This document shows, piece after piece, positions 25,727 to 37,005 of a DNA stretch of 37,076 nt. Made by a program: the position numbers and the translations under genes. Source of the DNA: Xenorhabdus bovienii (GTDB taxonomy: Bacteria > Pseudomonadota > Gammaproteobacteria > Enterobacterales > Enterobacteriaceae); contig NZ_JANAIF010000040.1 in NCBI RefSeq assembly GCF_024721015.1, positions 1-37,076 of the forward strand. The letters run 5' to 3'. The notes beneath the pieces are model-generated. The model saw nothing but the letters and a program-made list of their open reading frames with translations, did no database searches and was not told the origin of the DNA. Every line of letters begins with the position of its first letter. Position 1 is the stretch's first letter.

Positions 25727-28453
25727 ATGGCTACGATACATGTAGACGGCAAAGAATATGATGTAAACGGGGCTGATAACCTGTTACAAGCCTGCCTCTC
25801 ATTGGGGCTGGATATACCTTATTTTTGCTGGCATCCAGCGCTGGGAAGCGTTGGCGCTTGCCGCCAGTGTGCGGTGAAGCAATATCAGAACGCAGAAGAT
25901 ACGCGTGGTCGTCTGGTGATGTCTTGTATGACACCAGCGACAGAAGGCACGTTTATCTCTATTGATGATGAAGAAGCGAAGCAATTTCGCGCAAGTGTCG
26001 TGGAATGGTTGATGACCAACCATCCCCATGACTGCCCTGTCTGTGAGGAAGGGGGTAACTGTCACTTGCAGGATATGACGGTGATGACGGGGCATTCATT
26101 CCGTAAATACCGTTTTACCAAACGTACTCACCAAAATCAGGAACTGGGGCCATTTGTTGCCCATGAAATGAACCGCTGCATCGCCTGTTACCGTTGCGTT
26201 CGCTACTACAAAGATTATGCGGACGGAACGGACTTTGGCGTTTATGGTGCTCATGACAACGTTTATTTTGGTCGCACTGAAAGTGGTACGCTGGAAAGTG
26301 AATTTTCCGGCAACCTTGTTGAAATCTGCCCGACAGGGGTATTTACCGACAAGACCCACTCAGAGCGTTACAACCGTAAATGGGATATGCAGTTTGCACC
26401 AAGCATCTGCCAACAGTGTAGTATTGGCTGTAACACCAGTCCCGGTGAACGTCATGGTGAAGTTCGCCGGATTGAGAACCGTTACAACGGCACTGTTAAC
26501 CACTACTTTATGTGTGACCGTGGTCGTTTTGGCTACGGTTATGTTAACCGTGACGATCGTCCTCGTCAGCCACAGCAATTGCGTGGTGATCAGTGGATTT
26601 CACTGAATGCCGAGCAGGTTATGCAGGGTGGGGCGGATATTTTGCGTCAGGCCAAAAATGCTATTGGTATCGGTTCGCCACGCGCCAGCATTGAAAGCAA
26701 CTTTGCTCTGCGTGAGCTGGTTGGCGCAGAAAACTTCTATAGCGGCATATCAGTGGAAGAACAGAACCGACTCGATATGATGCTGGAGATTCTTCAGCAA
26801 GGCGGCGTCTATACTCCATCCCTGCGTGAGATCGAAGGTTACGATGCAGTGCTGATTTTGGGTGAAGATCTGACCCAAACGGGGGCTCGCATGGCACTGT
26901 CTGTACGCCAGGCGGTCAAGGGCAAGGCGCGTGAAATGGCTGCGGCTCAGAAAGTGGCTGATTGGCAGATTGCCGCAGTGATGAATATCGGTCAGCACAC
27001 CAAATATCCTTTGTTTTTAACCAGCGTTGATGATACCCGACTGGATGATATTGCAGCATGGAATTACCGTGCACCAACTGATGATCAAGCCCGATTTGGT
27101 TTTGCTGTGGCGCATGCCCTGAACAGCATCGCACCCGCCGTCAATGATCTGCCGGATGAGCTGAAAACGAAGGTAGAAATTGTTGCACAGGCACTGCGTG
27201 ATGCGAAAAAACCATTGATTATCAGTGGCAGCAATGCTGGTAGTGATGCATTGATTCAGGCGGCGGCCAATATCGCATGGGCACTGAAAGACAAAGGCGC
27301 AAATGTTGGGCTTTCCTTTGTTGCGGCTTATGCTAATAGCCTCGGTCTGGCGATGATGGAAGCACAGCCGTTGGATGTCGCTTTGCAGCGTATTGCCAAA
27401 GGCGATTCTGATACCGCGATTGTGGTGGAAAACGATCTCTATCGTCATGCGGCAGCCGATAAGATTGACAGTGCATTAGGCAGCCTGAAAAATCTGATCG
27501 TCGTTGATCATCAACGTACTGCTATCATGGATAAGGCTCACTTGATTCTGTCAGCTGCCAGCTTTGCCGAAAGTGACGGTACGCTGGTGAATCAGGAAGG
27601 CCGTGCCCAGCGCTATTTTCAGGTTTATGAACCGTCATTCTATGACAAATCTATCGTTATGCTGGAAAGCTGGCGCTGGATGCATTCCCTGTATACCACT
27701 TACGCACAATGCCAGACTGACTGGGCGCAACTTGACCATGTGATTGAAGCTTGTGTCAAAGCTATGCCTCAATTCAAAGGTATCGTCAATGCCGCTCCGG
27801 ATTCCACATTCCGTATCCGTGGTCAGAAATTGGCTCGTTCACCTCATCGTTACAGTGGCCGTACGGCAATGCTGGCCAATGTCAGTGTCCATGAGCAGCG
27901 CCAACCGCAGGATATCGACACGGCATTTGCTTTCTCAATGGAAGGGAACAACAGTCCGTTTGCCGAACGTCAGCAAATCCCATTTGCATGGGCGCCCGGC
28001 TGGAACTCCCCGCAGGCATGGAACAAATTCCAGGCGGAAGTCGGTGGCAAACTGCGTTTCGGTGATCCTGGTATGCGTTTGATTGAAACGACCGATGGGG
28101 GGTTGAACTACTTTGACAGCATTCCGGCTGCATTTGCTGCACAGAAAAACCAATGGTATGTCGCGCCTTATTTCCACCTGTTCGGCAGTGAAGAATTGTC
28201 ACAGCGTGCAGAAGTAATACAGGAACGTATGCCTGAGCCGTATGTGATGATGAATCATCAGGATGCTGAACATCTGAATGTGAAAGAAGGTTCCATGATG
28301 GAATTTGACTGTGCGGGTCAACAATTGCGGCTGGCTGTGCGCTTAAGCGGCAATCTGGTGCAGGGTCAGATTGGCCTGCCGCTGGGAATGCCGGGTATTC
28401 CACCTGTTCTGGCGGGTAAATCAGCCAATAACTTACGGGGGATTGCACAATGA
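25727..28453 (+). CDS. nuoG: NADH-quinone oxidoreductase subunit NuoG
   Basis: NuoG (75-kDa homologue) is the large iron-sulfur subunit carrying N1b, N4, N5 and, in this bacterial type, the off-path cluster N7. The start ATG 25727 ([15 protein letters not shown]) gives 908 residues, equal to E. coli. It puts the N1b ligands at Cys34, Cys45, Cys48 and Cys67, the known E. coli numbers. An ATG at 25718 would add three residues, and the frame is open back to 25604 inside nuoF. Later motifs are [16 protein letters not shown] (N5), [10 protein letters not shown] with EICPTG (N4), and CQQCSIGCN (N7). The remainder is a molybdopterin-oxidoreductase-like domain with no cofactor role. The stop overlaps the nuoH ATG (28450-28453). 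Confidence 0.95.
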   Translation: MATIHVDGKEYDVNGADNLLQACLSLGLDIPYFCWHPALGSVGACRQCAVKQYQNAEDTRGRLVMSCMTPATEGTFISIDDEEAKQFRASVVEWLMTNHPHDCPVCEEGGNCHLQDMTVMTGHSFRKYRFTKRTHQNQELGPFVAHEMNRCIACYRCVRYYKDYADGTDFGVYGAHDNVYFGRTESGTLESEFSGNLVEICPTGVFTDKTHSERYNRKWDMQFAPSICQQCSIGCNTSPGERHGEVRRIENRYNGTVNHYFMCDRGRFGYGYVNRDDRPRQPQQLRGDQWISLNAEQVMQGGADILRQAKNAIGIGSPRASIESNFALRELVGAENFYSGISVEEQNRLDMMLEILQQGGVYTPSLREIEGYDAVLILGEDLTQTGARMALSVRQAVKGKAREMAAAQKVADWQIAAVMNIGQHTKYPLFLTSVDDTRLDDIAAWNYRAPTDDQARFGFAVAHALNSIAPAVNDLPDELKTKVEIVAQALRDAKKPLIISGSNAGSDALIQAAANIAWALKDKGANVGLSFVAAYANSLGLAMMEAQPLDVALQRIAKGDSDTAIVVENDLYRHAAADKIDSALGSLKNLIVVDHQRTAIMDKAHLILSAASFAESDGTLVNQEGRAQRYFQVYEPSFYDKSIVMLESWRWMHSLYTTYAQCQTDWAQLDHVIEACVKAMPQFKGIVNAAPDSTFRIRGQKLARSPHRYSGRTAMLANVSVHEQRQPQDIDTAFAFSMEGNNSPFAERQQIPFAWAPGWNSPQAWNKFQAEVGGKLRFGDPGMRLIETTDGGLNYFDSIPAAFAAQKNQWYVAPYFHLFGSEELSQRAEVIQERMPEPYVMMNHQDAEHLNVKEGSMMEFDCAGQQLRLAVRLSGNLVQGQIGLPLGMPGIPPVLAGKSANNLRGIAQ

Positions 28454-29427
28454 GTTGGTTTACTCCCGATGTGATTGAAGTCTTGATTACTATTCTGAAA
28501 GCGGTTGTCATTCTGCTGGTTGTTGTTGTTTGCGGGGCGTTCATGAGTTTCGGCGAACGCCGCCTGCTTGGGCTGTTCCAGAACCGCTACGGGCCAAACC
28601 GTGTGGGTTGGGGCGGTTCATTGCAGCTCGTCGCTGACATGCTCAAAATGTTTTTTAAAGAGGACTGGGTACCGCGTTTCTCCGATCGGGCTATTTTCAC
28701 TCTGGCTCCAATCATTGCTTTCTGCTCGTTACTGCTGGCGTTTGCTATCGTGCCAGTCAGCCCCACGTGGATGGTGGCGGATCTGAACATCGGCATTCTG
28801 TTCTTTATGATGATGGCAGGTTTGTCGGTTTACGCTGTGCTGTTTGCCGGTTGGTCGAGCAACAATAAATATTCCCTGTTGGGGGCAATGCGTGCATCGG
28901 CACAGACACTGAGCTATGAAGTTTTCCTTGGTCTTGCTCTGATGGGCGTCGTAGCACAGGCTGGCTCCTTCAACATGGTGGATATCGTCAATTCACAACA
29001 ACATATGTGGAATGTCATTCCCCAGTTCTTTGGTTTCCTGACCTTTGCTATTGCTGGTGTGGCGGTGTGTCACCGTCACCCTTTTGACCAGCCGGAAGCA
29101 GAGCAGGAATTGGCGGATGGTTATCACGTCGAATATTCCGGCATGAAATTCGGTTTGTTCTTTGTCGGGGAATATATCGGTATCGTGACGGTATCTGCTT
29201 TAATCGTCACATTGTTCTTTGGTGGCTGGCATGGGCCTTTATTGCCTTCTTTCATCTGGTTTGCGTTAAAAACGGCATTTTTCATGGTGATGTTCATTCT
29301 GATCCGTGCCGCATTGCCGCGTCCGCGTTATGACCAAGTGATGTCATTTGGCTGGAAAGTCTGCCTACCGTTAACTTTACTCAACTTGCTGGCGACTGCC
29401 GCAGTAATTTTATACAACGCTCAATAA
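28450..29427 (+). CDS. nuoH: NADH-quinone oxidoreductase subunit NuoH
   Basis: NuoH (ND1 homologue) is the membrane subunit that forms the quinone-access chamber with NuoB and NuoD. The 325 residues contain about eight hydrophobic helices. The family signatures [21 protein letters not shown] (residues about 37-57) and the acidic loop around [22 protein letters not shown] (residues about 211-232) are intact. It overlaps nuoG by four bases and is followed after 15 bases by nuoI, which has a GGGGGAA site in the gap. Confidence 0.97.
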   Translation: MSWFTPDVIEVLITILKAVVILLVVVVCGAFMSFGERRLLGLFQNRYGPNRVGWGGSLQLVADMLKMFFKEDWVPRFSDRAIFTLAPIIAFCSLLLAFAIVPVSPTWMVADLNIGILFFMMMAGLSVYAVLFAGWSSNNKYSLLGAMRASAQTLSYEVFLGLALMGVVAQAGSFNMVDIVNSQQHMWNVIPQFFGFLTFAIAGVAVCHRHPFDQPEAEQELADGYHVEYSGMKFGLFFVGEYIGIVTVSALIVTLFFGGWHGPLLPSFIWFALKTAFFMVMFILIRAALPRPRYDQVMSFGWKVCLPLTLLNLLATAAVILYNAQ

Positions 29428-29442
29428 AGGGGGAATTGAACC

Positions 29443-29985
29443 ATGACATTGAAAGAGTTAGTGGTTGGTTTCGCCACCCAGGTACGCAGTATTTGGATGA
29501 TAGGGCTTCATGCCTTCCATAAACGCGAAACAAAAATGTATCCGGAAGAGCCGGTTTATTTGCCACCCCGTTACCGTGGGCGCATCGTTCTGACGCGTGA
29601 TCCTGACGGTGAAGAGCGTTGTGTCGCCTGTAACTTGTGTGCGGCGGTGTGTCCAGTAGGATGTATCTCACTGCAAAAAGCCGAACATAAAGATGGCCGA
29701 TGGTATCCTGAATTTTTCCGTATCAACTTTTCGCGCTGCATTTTCTGCGGACTGTGTGAAGAGGCTTGCCCAACGACCGCTATCCAGTTGACACCGGATT
29801 TCGAACTGGGCGAATTCAAGCGTCAAGATCTCGTATATGAAAAAGAAGATCTGCTGATTTCAGGACCGGGTAAATATCCTGATTATAACTTTTACCATAA
29901 GACAGGCATGGCGATTGATGGCAAAGATAAAGGGGAAGCCGACAATGAAGCTAAACCTATCGATGTTAAAAGCCTGTTGCCGTAA
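29443..29985 (+). CDS. nuoI: NADH-quinone oxidoreductase subunit NuoI
   Basis: NuoI (TYKY homologue) is the 8Fe ferredoxin-like subunit carrying clusters N6a and N6b, which pass electrons to N2 in NuoB. Two classical motifs are seen: Cys60, 63, 66 and 70 ([12 protein letters not shown]) and Cys99, 102, 105 and 109 ([12 protein letters not shown]). The 180 residues equal the E. coli length. An amphipathic N-terminal helix (residues about 1-25) fits attachment to the membrane arm. It is flanked closely by nuoH and nuoJ. Confidence 0.97.
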   Translation: MTLKELVVGFATQVRSIWMIGLHAFHKRETKMYPEEPVYLPPRYRGRIVLTRDPDGEERCVACNLCAAVCPVGCISLQKAEHKDGRWYPEFFRINFSRCIFCGLCEEACPTTAIQLTPDFELGEFKRQDLVYEKEDLLISGPGKYPDYNFYHKTGMAIDGKDKGEADNEAKPIDVKSLLP

Positions 29986-29997
29986 GGAGCGATATTC

Positions 29998-30525
29998 ATG
30001 GAATTTACATTTTATGTCGCAGGGCTGGTTGCCATCCTCGCTACACTCAGGGTGATAACGCACACTAACCCAGTACATGCGTTGCTGTACCTGATTACTT
30101 CTCTGTTGGCACTGTCGGTCGTGTTCTTTTCACTGGGCGCATATTTTGCCGGTGCACTGGAAATTATCGTTTACGCGGGTGCGATCATGGTGTTGTTTGT
30201 CTTCGTCGTGATGATGCTCAACCTCGGTAAATCTGTTGTCGAGCAAGAGCGGGCATGGTTGCAGCTCCGCGTTTGGATCGGCCCGGCTATTCTGGCTACT
30301 GTGCTGCTGATTGTGTTGATCTTTGCTATCAGCAGCCTGCCAACGGCTGAGATCAGCGGTGAAGTGGTCAGTGCCAAAGAAGTGGGCATTAGCCTGTTCG
30401 GGCCTTATGTCCTGGCAGTAGAACTGGCATCACTGTTACTGCTGGCAGGGCTGGTAGTGGCTTATCACATTGGCCGTGAAAATCGTCAGGGTGAAGTGAT
30501 CAGTAATCGTACGGAGGATCAATAA
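29998..30525 (+). CDS. nuoJ: NADH-quinone oxidoreductase subunit NuoJ
   Basis: NuoJ (ND6 homologue) is a membrane subunit with five hydrophobic helices. The helix containing [24 protein letters not shown] (residues about 53-76) holds the pi-bulge and conserved Tyr/Gly region of ND6. The length is 175 residues, somewhat shorter than E. coli (184), with the difference in the C-terminal tail. AAGGAG lies ahead of the ATG. Its TAA shares one base with the nuoK ATG, implying translational coupling. Confidence 0.95.
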   Translation: MEFTFYVAGLVAILATLRVITHTNPVHALLYLITSLLALSVVFFSLGAYFAGALEIIVYAGAIMVLFVFVVMMLNLGKSVVEQERAWLQLRVWIGPAILATVLLIVLIFAISSLPTAEISGEVVSAKEVGISLFGPYVLAVELASLLLLAGLVVAYHIGRENRQGEVISNRTEDQ

Positions 30526-30827
30526 TGATACCTTTAGAACATGGTCTGATTCTGGCGGCTATTTTGTTTGTATTGGGCTTTGTTTGCCTGATTGTCCGCC
30601 GCAATCTGTTATTTATGCTGATCGGGCTGGAAATCATGATCAATGCTTCGGCACTGGCGTTTGTTGTTGCCGGCAGCTATTGGCTCCAGCCTGATGGTCA
30701 GGTGATGTACATTCTGGCCATTACTCTGGCAGCCGCCGAGGCGAGTATAGGTCTGGCACTGTTACTACAGTTGTACCGTCGTCGCCAGAGTCTGAATATT
30801 GATATAGTCAGTGAGATGCGCGGATGA
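30525..30827 (+). CDS. nuoK: NADH-quinone oxidoreductase subunit NuoK
   Basis: NuoK (ND4L homologue) is a three-helix membrane subunit taking part in proton translocation. The 100 residues equal E. coli. The two buried glutamates known to be important are in place: Glu36 in IGLEIMINA and Glu72 in [11 protein letters not shown]. It overlaps nuoJ by one base and nuoL by four (ATGA at 30824-30827). Confidence 0.97.
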   Translation: MIPLEHGLILAAILFVLGFVCLIVRRNLLFMLIGLEIMINASALAFVVAGSYWLQPDGQVMYILAITLAAAEASIGLALLLQLYRRRQSLNIDIVSEMRG

Positions 30828-32674
30828 ACCTACTCTATTTAACAATTCTACTGCCACTGCTGGGTTTTTTACTATTGGCATTCTCTCGTGGCCGCTGGTC
30901 TGAAAATCTGTCAGCTACCATTGGGAGTGCTTCTGTTGGGCTGGCAGCATTAGCCACACTCTGGGCCGGGGTGGATTTCCACGCCCAGAATGGGGCAGAG
31001 GGGCTGGTTTACAGCCAGACATTGTGGAACTGGATGGAGGCAGATAACTTCAGTATTCCGGTTAATCTGGTACTGGATGGGCTATCTCTGACCATGCTGA
31101 GTGTTGTGACGGGCGTTGGTTTCCTGATCCACATTTATGCTTCATGGTACATGCGCGGTGAAGAGGGTTACTCCCGTTTCTTCGCTTATACCAATTTGTT
31201 TATCGCCAGTATGGTGGTTTTGGTACTGGCGGATAACATGCTGCTGATGTACCTCGGTTGGGAAGGCGTTGGGCTGTGTAGTTATCTGCTGATCGGTTTC
31301 TACTATAAAACGCCTGCCAATGGCGCAGCGGCAATGAAAGCCTTCATCGTAACCCGCGTAGGTGACGTGTTCCTTGCCATTGGGATGTTTATCCTTTATG
31401 ACCAGTTTGGCACATTGAGTTTCCGCGAATTGGCGGTATTGGCACCGCAGCATATCGAAGCAGGCTCTACGGCGATTACTTGGGCAACCTTGATGATTCT
31501 GGGTGGTGCCGTGGGTAAATCGGCTCAGTTGCCACTGCAAACGTGGCTGGCAGATGCGATGGCAGGTCCGACACCGGTTTCTGCTTTGATCCACGCGGCC
31601 ACTATGGTTACTGCCGGGGTTTACCTGATTGCACGCAGCCATGCGTTGTTCCTGATGGCGCCGGATATTCTTCATCTGGTTGGTACTATTGGGGCTATTA
31701 CCTTGCTGCTGGCAGGCTTCGCAGCGCTGGTGCAGACCGATATCAAACGCGTGCTGGCCTATTCCACCATGAGTCAGATTGGTTATATGTTTCTGGCTCT
31801 GGGCGTTCAGGCGTGGGATGCCGCCATCTTCCACCTGATGACTCATGCATTCTTCAAAGCACTGTTATTCCTTGCTTCTGGCTCCGTGATTCTGGCTTGT
31901 CACCACGAACAGAATATCTTCAAAATGGGTGGCTTGAGTAAGCGCATTCCGTTTGTTTATCTCTGCTTCATCGTGGGTGGTTCGGCACTGTCAGCGCTGC
32001 CACTTCTGACTGCTGGCTTCTACAGTAAAGATGAAATTCTGTGGGGCGCACTGGCGAATGGTCATATGAACCTGATGCTGGCGGGGCTTGTCGGTGCTTT
32101 GATGACATCACTGTATACCTTCCGAATGATCTTTATCGTGTTTCACGGTGAAGAAAATACCAAGGCTCATCCAGTCAAAGGGATTACCCATACCTTACCT
32201 CTATCGGTATTGCTGGTGCTCTCTACTTTTGTAGGAGCGCTGATTGTGCCACCGTTAGCGGGAGTTCTGCCGGAAAGTAGTACAACAGCAGGGCATGACG
32301 ACAAACTGACATTAGAGATTGTTTCTGGTGTGGTTGCTGTTCTCGGTATCTTGCTGGCAGCAGCGTTGTACTTGGGCAAACGTGCTGTGGTTAAGGCCAC
32401 TGCAAACAGTGTGCCGGGGCGTTTCTTCTCCACATGGTGGTTCCATGCATGGGGATTTGATGCACTGTATGACTGGGTATTCGTGAAACCATTCAAAGGC
32501 ATTACTCAACTATTACAGAATGATCCTTTGAACTCACTGATGAATATTCCTGCCATATTGTCACGTTGGGGTAATAAGGGGCTTGGCTTAAGTGAGAACG
32601 GACAAGTCCGTTGGTACGCTACCTCTTTGGGGTTGGGGGCAGTGCTGGTTTTGGCTCTGCTGCTTTTGATTTAA
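30824..32674 (+). CDS. nuoL: NADH-quinone oxidoreductase subunit NuoL
   Basis: NuoL (ND5 homologue) is the distal antiporter-like proton-pumping subunit. Its long lateral helix runs along the membrane arm. The 616 residues (E. coli 613) have about sixteen hydrophobic helices. The key glutamate is Glu147 in [18 protein letters not shown], equivalent to E. coli Glu144. The lysine of helix 7 is in [35 protein letters not shown]. The lateral-helix region is the C-terminal part from about residue 510. The gene overlaps nuoK by four bases and precedes nuoM by 19. Confidence 0.97.
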   Translation: MNLLYLTILLPLLGFLLLAFSRGRWSENLSATIGSASVGLAALATLWAGVDFHAQNGAEGLVYSQTLWNWMEADNFSIPVNLVLDGLSLTMLSVVTGVGFLIHIYASWYMRGEEGYSRFFAYTNLFIASMVVLVLADNMLLMYLGWEGVGLCSYLLIGFYYKTPANGAAAMKAFIVTRVGDVFLAIGMFILYDQFGTLSFRELAVLAPQHIEAGSTAITWATLMILGGAVGKSAQLPLQTWLADAMAGPTPVSALIHAATMVTAGVYLIARSHALFLMAPDILHLVGTIGAITLLLAGFAALVQTDIKRVLAYSTMSQIGYMFLALGVQAWDAAIFHLMTHAFFKALLFLASGSVILACHHEQNIFKMGGLSKRIPFVYLCFIVGGSALSALPLLTAGFYSKDEILWGALANGHMNLMLAGLVGALMTSLYTFRMIFIVFHGEENTKAHPVKGITHTLPLSVLLVLSTFVGALIVPPLAGVLPESSTTAGHDDKLTLEIVSGVVAVLGILLAAALYLGKRAVVKATANSVPGRFFSTWWFHAWGFDALYDWVFVKPFKGITQLLQNDPLNSLMNIPAILSRWGNKGLGLSENGQVRWYATSLGLGAVLVLALLLLI

Positions 32675-32693
32675 TTAAGGGACACATTGCGCC

Positions 32694-34214
32694 ATGCTAC
32701 TACCTTGGCTAATTCTTCTACCCTTCATCGGTGGCTTGCTGTGCTGGCAGACGGAGCGCTTCGGCACCCGTATGCCGCGTTGGATAGCGCTTCTGGCGAT
32801 GGGGCTGACTCTGCTGCTTTCCCTGCAACTTTGGTTACAGGGCGGTTATACGCTGACCAACCCACAGGGCATTCCACAGTGGCAATCAGAATTCCTGATC
32901 CCGTGGATACCTCGCTTTGGCATCTCCATTCATCTGGCTTTGGATGGTTTATCACTGCTGATGGTGGTCTTGACAGCACTGCTGGGCTTGATGGCAATTC
33001 TCTGTTCGTGGAATGAAAACCAGCCATATCAGGGATTCTTCCATCTGAACCTGCTGTGGATACTTGGCGGTGTGATGGGTGTCTTCCTTGCCATCGACCT
33101 GTTCCTGTTCTTTTTCTTCTGGGAAATGATGCTGGTGCCGATGTATTTCCTGATCGCTCTGTGGGGACACAGAGGTTCAGGCGGTAAAACCCGTATTACG
33201 GCAGCGACGAAATTCTTCATCTATACCCAAGCCAGTGGTCTGGTAATGCTGATTTCGATTCTGGCATTAGCTTTCGTCTATTACGATGCAACGGGAGAAT
33301 GGTCATTCAGCTATGAAAAACTGCTGAATACACCGATGTCAGATACCGTTCAATACTTACTGATGCTGGGTTTCTTCATCGCATTTGCCGTAAAAATGCC
33401 CGTTGTGCCTCTGCATGGCTGGTTGCCGGATGCGCATAGCCAGGCACCGACTGCAGGTTCAGTTGACCTTGCGGGGATCTTGTTGAAAACAGCGGCGTAT
33501 GGTCTGTTGCGTTTTAGCTTGCCTCTGTTTCCACAAGCCTCTGCGGAATTTGCGCCGATTGCGATGTGGCTGGGTGTCATTGGTATCTTCTACGGTTCGT
33601 GGATGGCCTTCAGCCAGACTGACATCAAACGCCTGATTGCCTATACCAGTGTTTCTCACATGGGTTTCGTACTGATTGCCATCTACACCGGCAGCCAACT
33701 GGCTTATCAGGGGGCGGTCATCCAGATGATTGCACATGGTTTGTCAGCCGCTGGCCTGTTTATCGTGTGTGGGCAATTATATGAACGTCTGCATACCCGC
33801 GATATGCGTAATATGGGCGGTTTGTGGGGAAGAATTCAACTGTTGCCTGCGATATCGCTGTTTTTCGCTGTGGCGACACTGGGTATGCCGGGAACCGGTA
33901 ACTTTGTTGGTGAATTCATGATCCTGTTCGGCAGTTTCAGCAAATTCACCCTTATTACTACCGTATCCGTGTTTGGTTTAGTTTTTGCATCCGTTTACGC
34001 ACTGTATTTAATGCAGAAAGCGTATTACGGCACGCCAACAACTGATAAGCCACTACAACGGATGGATGTGCGTGAAATCTCCATTTTGCTACTGTTGGTC
34101 GTCTTGCTGGTGATTGTGGGTGTTTATCCGCAACCAGTCCTTGATACCTCAGCGGCGGCGATGAGTAACATCCAAAATTGGTATTCAGCTTCACTTTTAA
34201 CTACAAGGCCGTAA
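32694..34214 (+). CDS. nuoM: NADH-quinone oxidoreductase subunit NuoM
   Basis: NuoM (ND4 homologue) is the middle antiporter-like proton channel of the membrane arm. The 506 residues (E. coli 509) have about fourteen hydrophobic helices. The key glutamate is in FFFFWEMMLVPMYFLIALWG. The lysine motif is AVKMPVVPLHGWLPDAHSQAPTAGSVDLAGILLKTAAYG. The ATG at 32694 lacks a strong ribosome site, but the reading frame and N-terminus MLLPWLILLPFIGGLLCWQ agree with the family. It ends six bases before nuoN. Confidence 0.96.
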   Translation: MLLPWLILLPFIGGLLCWQTERFGTRMPRWIALLAMGLTLLLSLQLWLQGGYTLTNPQGIPQWQSEFLIPWIPRFGISIHLALDGLSLLMVVLTALLGLMAILCSWNENQPYQGFFHLNLLWILGGVMGVFLAIDLFLFFFFWEMMLVPMYFLIALWGHRGSGGKTRITAATKFFIYTQASGLVMLISILALAFVYYDATGEWSFSYEKLLNTPMSDTVQYLLMLGFFIAFAVKMPVVPLHGWLPDAHSQAPTAGSVDLAGILLKTAAYGLLRFSLPLFPQASAEFAPIAMWLGVIGIFYGSWMAFSQTDIKRLIAYTSVSHMGFVLIAIYTGSQLAYQGAVIQMIAHGLSAAGLFIVCGQLYERLHTRDMRNMGGLWGRIQLLPAISLFFAVATLGMPGTGNFVGEFMILFGSFSKFTLITTVSVFGLVFASVYALYLMQKAYYGTPTTDKPLQRMDVREISILLLLVVLLVIVGVYPQPVLDTSAAAMSNIQNWYSASLLTTRP

Positions 34215-34220
34215 CTCGCC

Positions 34221-35678
34221 ATGACAATAACTTCTGAACAATTGATCGCACTGTTGCCGCTATTGATCGTCGGATTGACGGTGGTGGTTGTGATGCTGTC
34301 CATTGCGTGGCGACGCGATCATTTGATCAATTTCACCTTAACGGTAATTGGTCTGAATCTAGCCCTGCTTTCTCTCTATTTTGTTGGACAGCAGGAGCCG
34401 ATGGATGTCACGCCACTGATTCATGTGGATAGATTTGCAATGTTTTATACTGGCCTTGTGCTGATTGCGAGCCTTGCAACGACCACATTTGCTTACTCAT
34501 GGCTGGAGAATTATCCCGATAACAAAGAAGAATTTTACCTGCTGGTGTTGATTGCGGCTGTCGGAGGAATTCTGCTTTCTTCTGCTAACCATATGGCATC
34601 ACTGTTTATCGGTATTGAACTGATTACTCTGCCATTATTTGGCTTGATTGGTTATGCGTACCGCCAGAAACGTTCACTGGAAGCGAGTATTAAATATATG
34701 CTGCTGTCCGCAGCGGCATCTTCGTTCCTGCTATTCGGTATTGCACTGTTGTACGCAGAATCAGGTGACTTGTCCTTTGCGTCACTGGGTAGAAGCCTGA
34801 GTGACAGTCAACTGCATGAGCCGCTGATCTTGGCAGGGCTGGGAATGATGCTTGTGGGGCTGGGTTTCAAACTTTCCCTCGTACCTTTCCAACTTTGGAC
34901 ACCAGACGTTTATCAAGGCGCCCCGGCACCTGTATCGACTTTTCTGGCGACGGCCAGCAAAGTCGCTATCTTTGCGGTGATAATGCGTTTATTCCTCGAA
35001 GCACCTGTGGCTGAAAGTGAAACGCTGCGCATTGTGCTGACCGTGATGGCAATTGCTTCCATCCTGTTTGGTAATTTGCTGGCACTGACACAAAGTAATA
35101 TCAAGCGCCTGCTCGGTTACTCATCGATTGCGCACTTGGGTTACTTGCTGGTGGTCTTGGTTGCCATTCGAAGTCACACATTGGCAGAAGAAACGGCGGG
35201 TATTTATCTGGCGGGTTACCTGTTTGCCAGCATCGGTGCATTTGGGGTAGTCAGTCTGATGTCCAGTCCATACCAAGGTCCAGATGCTGACTCACTGTAC
35301 TCATACCGTGGCCTGTTCTGGCATAAACCGATTCTGTCAGCAGTCATGACTATCATAATGCTGTCCCTGGCAGGGATACCGTTAACATTCGGGTTTATCG
35401 GTAAATTCTATGTTATCGCTACGGCGGTAGAAGCAGAATTGTGGTGGCTGACGGGGGCTGTCGTGCTGGGCAGTGCCATTGGCCTCTACTACTACCTGCG
35501 AGTAATGGTTAGTCTGTATCTGCCTGCACCGAAGACACTGAATCGCGATACGCCAAGCAACTGGGCGTTGACTTCAGGTGGGATCGTTGTGTTGATCTCT
35601 GGGTTGCTGGTGTTGATCCTCGGTATTTGGCCACAACCAGTGATTGATATCGTTCAGCAGGCGAAAAGCGCCATGTAG
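34221..35678 (+). CDS. nuoN: NADH-quinone oxidoreductase subunit NuoN
   Basis: NuoN (ND2 homologue) is the third antiporter-like proton channel, next to NuoK and NuoJ. The 485 residues equal E. coli, with about fourteen hydrophobic helices. Diagnostic stretches are [27 protein letters not shown] (conserved Glu), [27 protein letters not shown], and [33 protein letters not shown] (conserved Lys). It is the last gene of the operon and is followed by a strong terminator. Confidence 0.97.
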   Translation: MTITSEQLIALLPLLIVGLTVVVVMLSIAWRRDHLINFTLTVIGLNLALLSLYFVGQQEPMDVTPLIHVDRFAMFYTGLVLIASLATTTFAYSWLENYPDNKEEFYLLVLIAAVGGILLSSANHMASLFIGIELITLPLFGLIGYAYRQKRSLEASIKYMLLSAAASSFLLFGIALLYAESGDLSFASLGRSLSDSQLHEPLILAGLGMMLVGLGFKLSLVPFQLWTPDVYQGAPAPVSTFLATASKVAIFAVIMRLFLEAPVAESETLRIVLTVMAIASILFGNLLALTQSNIKRLLGYSSIAHLGYLLVVLVAIRSHTLAEETAGIYLAGYLFASIGAFGVVSLMSSPYQGPDADSLYSYRGLFWHKPILSAVMTIIMLSLAGIPLTFGFIGKFYVIATAVEAELWWLTGAVVLGSAIGLYYYLRVMVSLYLPAPKTLNRDTPSNWALTSGGIVVLISGLLVLILGIWPQPVIDIVQQAKSAM

Positions 35679-35705
35679 GGCATAATCTTAATAAAACTTC
35701 ACTGA

Positions 35706-35739
35706 AGACTCAGCTATTTTTGGCTGGGTCTTTTTTTTT
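35706..35739 (+). terminator. Rho-independent terminator of the nuo operon
   Basis: AGACTCAGC (35706-35714) pairs with GCTGGGTCT (35723-35731), including one G-U pair, around an 8-base loop. It runs into nine consecutive T (35731-35739). It starts 28 bases after the nuoN stop. Confidence 0.92.
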
Positions 35740-35860
35740 GAGACATGAGGAAGGTATCATGAAATAGCATTTATTACGGTAGTAGCATCAGAATGGTTTC
35801 TATTATGCAGCAATAAGAAATCGTCAATGTGTATCACTTGTTCAATATTAAGGATGAATG

Positions 35861-37005
35861 ATGAAACTAAGTAAGCTATTTATCACTCTTTTTTTCTTTT
35901 CTGCTGAAGGTTCCGCTCTGATAAATACGGAAAATGCCATATGCCAGTAAGAGGATATGGTTGACTTTTCTCATGTTATTCCGTGTTACCGGGCGAAACT
36001 GGCTGCGCTCCCGGTTAAATATTCGCTCCAAGGCAAAAAATCACTACCTAGTATTGAATTGCTAAAATATGAAATGACATCACAACGATGGTCGCCGGGA
36101 AATTTGGTATCCCCTGATAGCTGGCAACATGACGTTGACATGTATATCCCGGATAACCCTAAATCGCAACATGCGCTCGTCGTGGTAAATAATGGAACAA
36201 ATTATGATGATGACATCAAAAAAACAAGCCAGCCAACAAATTTCAGCGAGAAATCACTGGCAGAGATTGCACGATCCACGAATACGGTAGTTATTTCTGT
36301 CAGTAATATTCCGAATCAGTACATTACATACGAGAATAATAAACCACTCAAAGAAGATGACAGCGTTGCGCGTAGCTGGGCATTGTTTATGGATGGGCCG
36401 GAACAGAGAAAATTAATTCCGTTACATATTCCTATGGCTGTTACTGTATCTCAGGCTATGAGGGTGGCAAAACAGGAACTGAAAGAATGGAATATTAATA
36501 AATTTATCGTCACTGGAGCATCAAAGCGCGGATGGACAGCTTGGTTATCTTCTATTTCAGATCCTGACGTTGATGCTATTGTGCCCTTTGTTATGGACTT
36601 ACTTAGTACCGACTTGGCTCTTGAGAATATGTATCGTACTTACGGTGGAAACTGGCCGATTACCTTTTCCCCCTATTATCAACAAGGTATCGACAAGTTA
36701 ATAAAGACACCCAACTTCCTAAAGTTGATGAAAGTAGAGGACCCATTACGATATCTGGATTCAGATTATCAGTCACGTCTCACCATACCTAAATATATCA
36801 TCAATGCCAGCGGAGATGATTTTTATGCTCCTGATAATTCTCGTTTTATGATAAACTTCCGGGGGAAAAGTCCCTGCGTGTTGCTCCAAACTCCGGTCAT
36901 TATGGTATTCAGGGGGTTGTAGAACAATCTTTAATTTCCTTCATAAATCGTTTTCAGAATAAAACAGCACTTCCGAAATTAATGGCAACTGTTCACGAGA
37001 CTTAA
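35861..37005 (+). pseudogene. pqaA: PqaA-like (PhoPQ-activated pathogenicity-related) protein, broken
   Basis: This is a relative of PqaA, an exported alpha/beta-hydrolase-like protein of the PhoPQ_related family. The reading frame begins at ATG 35861 (35858 is an alternative), behind AAGGA, with a signal-peptide-like MKLSKLFITLFFFSAEGSA. It hits an in-frame TAA at 35948-35950 after 29 codons. The same frame then continues from 35951 through family-like sequence (SWQHDVDMYIPD, VVVNNGTNYD, TGASKRGWTAWLSSISDPDVDAIVPFVMDLL, NASGDDFYAPDNSRF). At a T-run (36844-36847) one base appears missing. The frame there goes off into 25 unrelated residues and stops at 36922. The +1-shifted frame instead gives FYDKLPGEKSLRVAPNSGHYGIQGVVEQSL, ending LMATVHET at TAA 37003-37005. 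Ser in GASKRGW and His in NSGHYG would be the nucleophile and catalytic His. A downstream ATG at 35957 could make a product without a signal peptide, but its C-terminus would still be lost. Confidence 0.85.

Noticed and set aside
35791..35850. PhoP box ahead of pqaA
   Set aside because: Only one half-site-like TGGTTT (about 35793) is visible, and no second half at the right spacing could be found.
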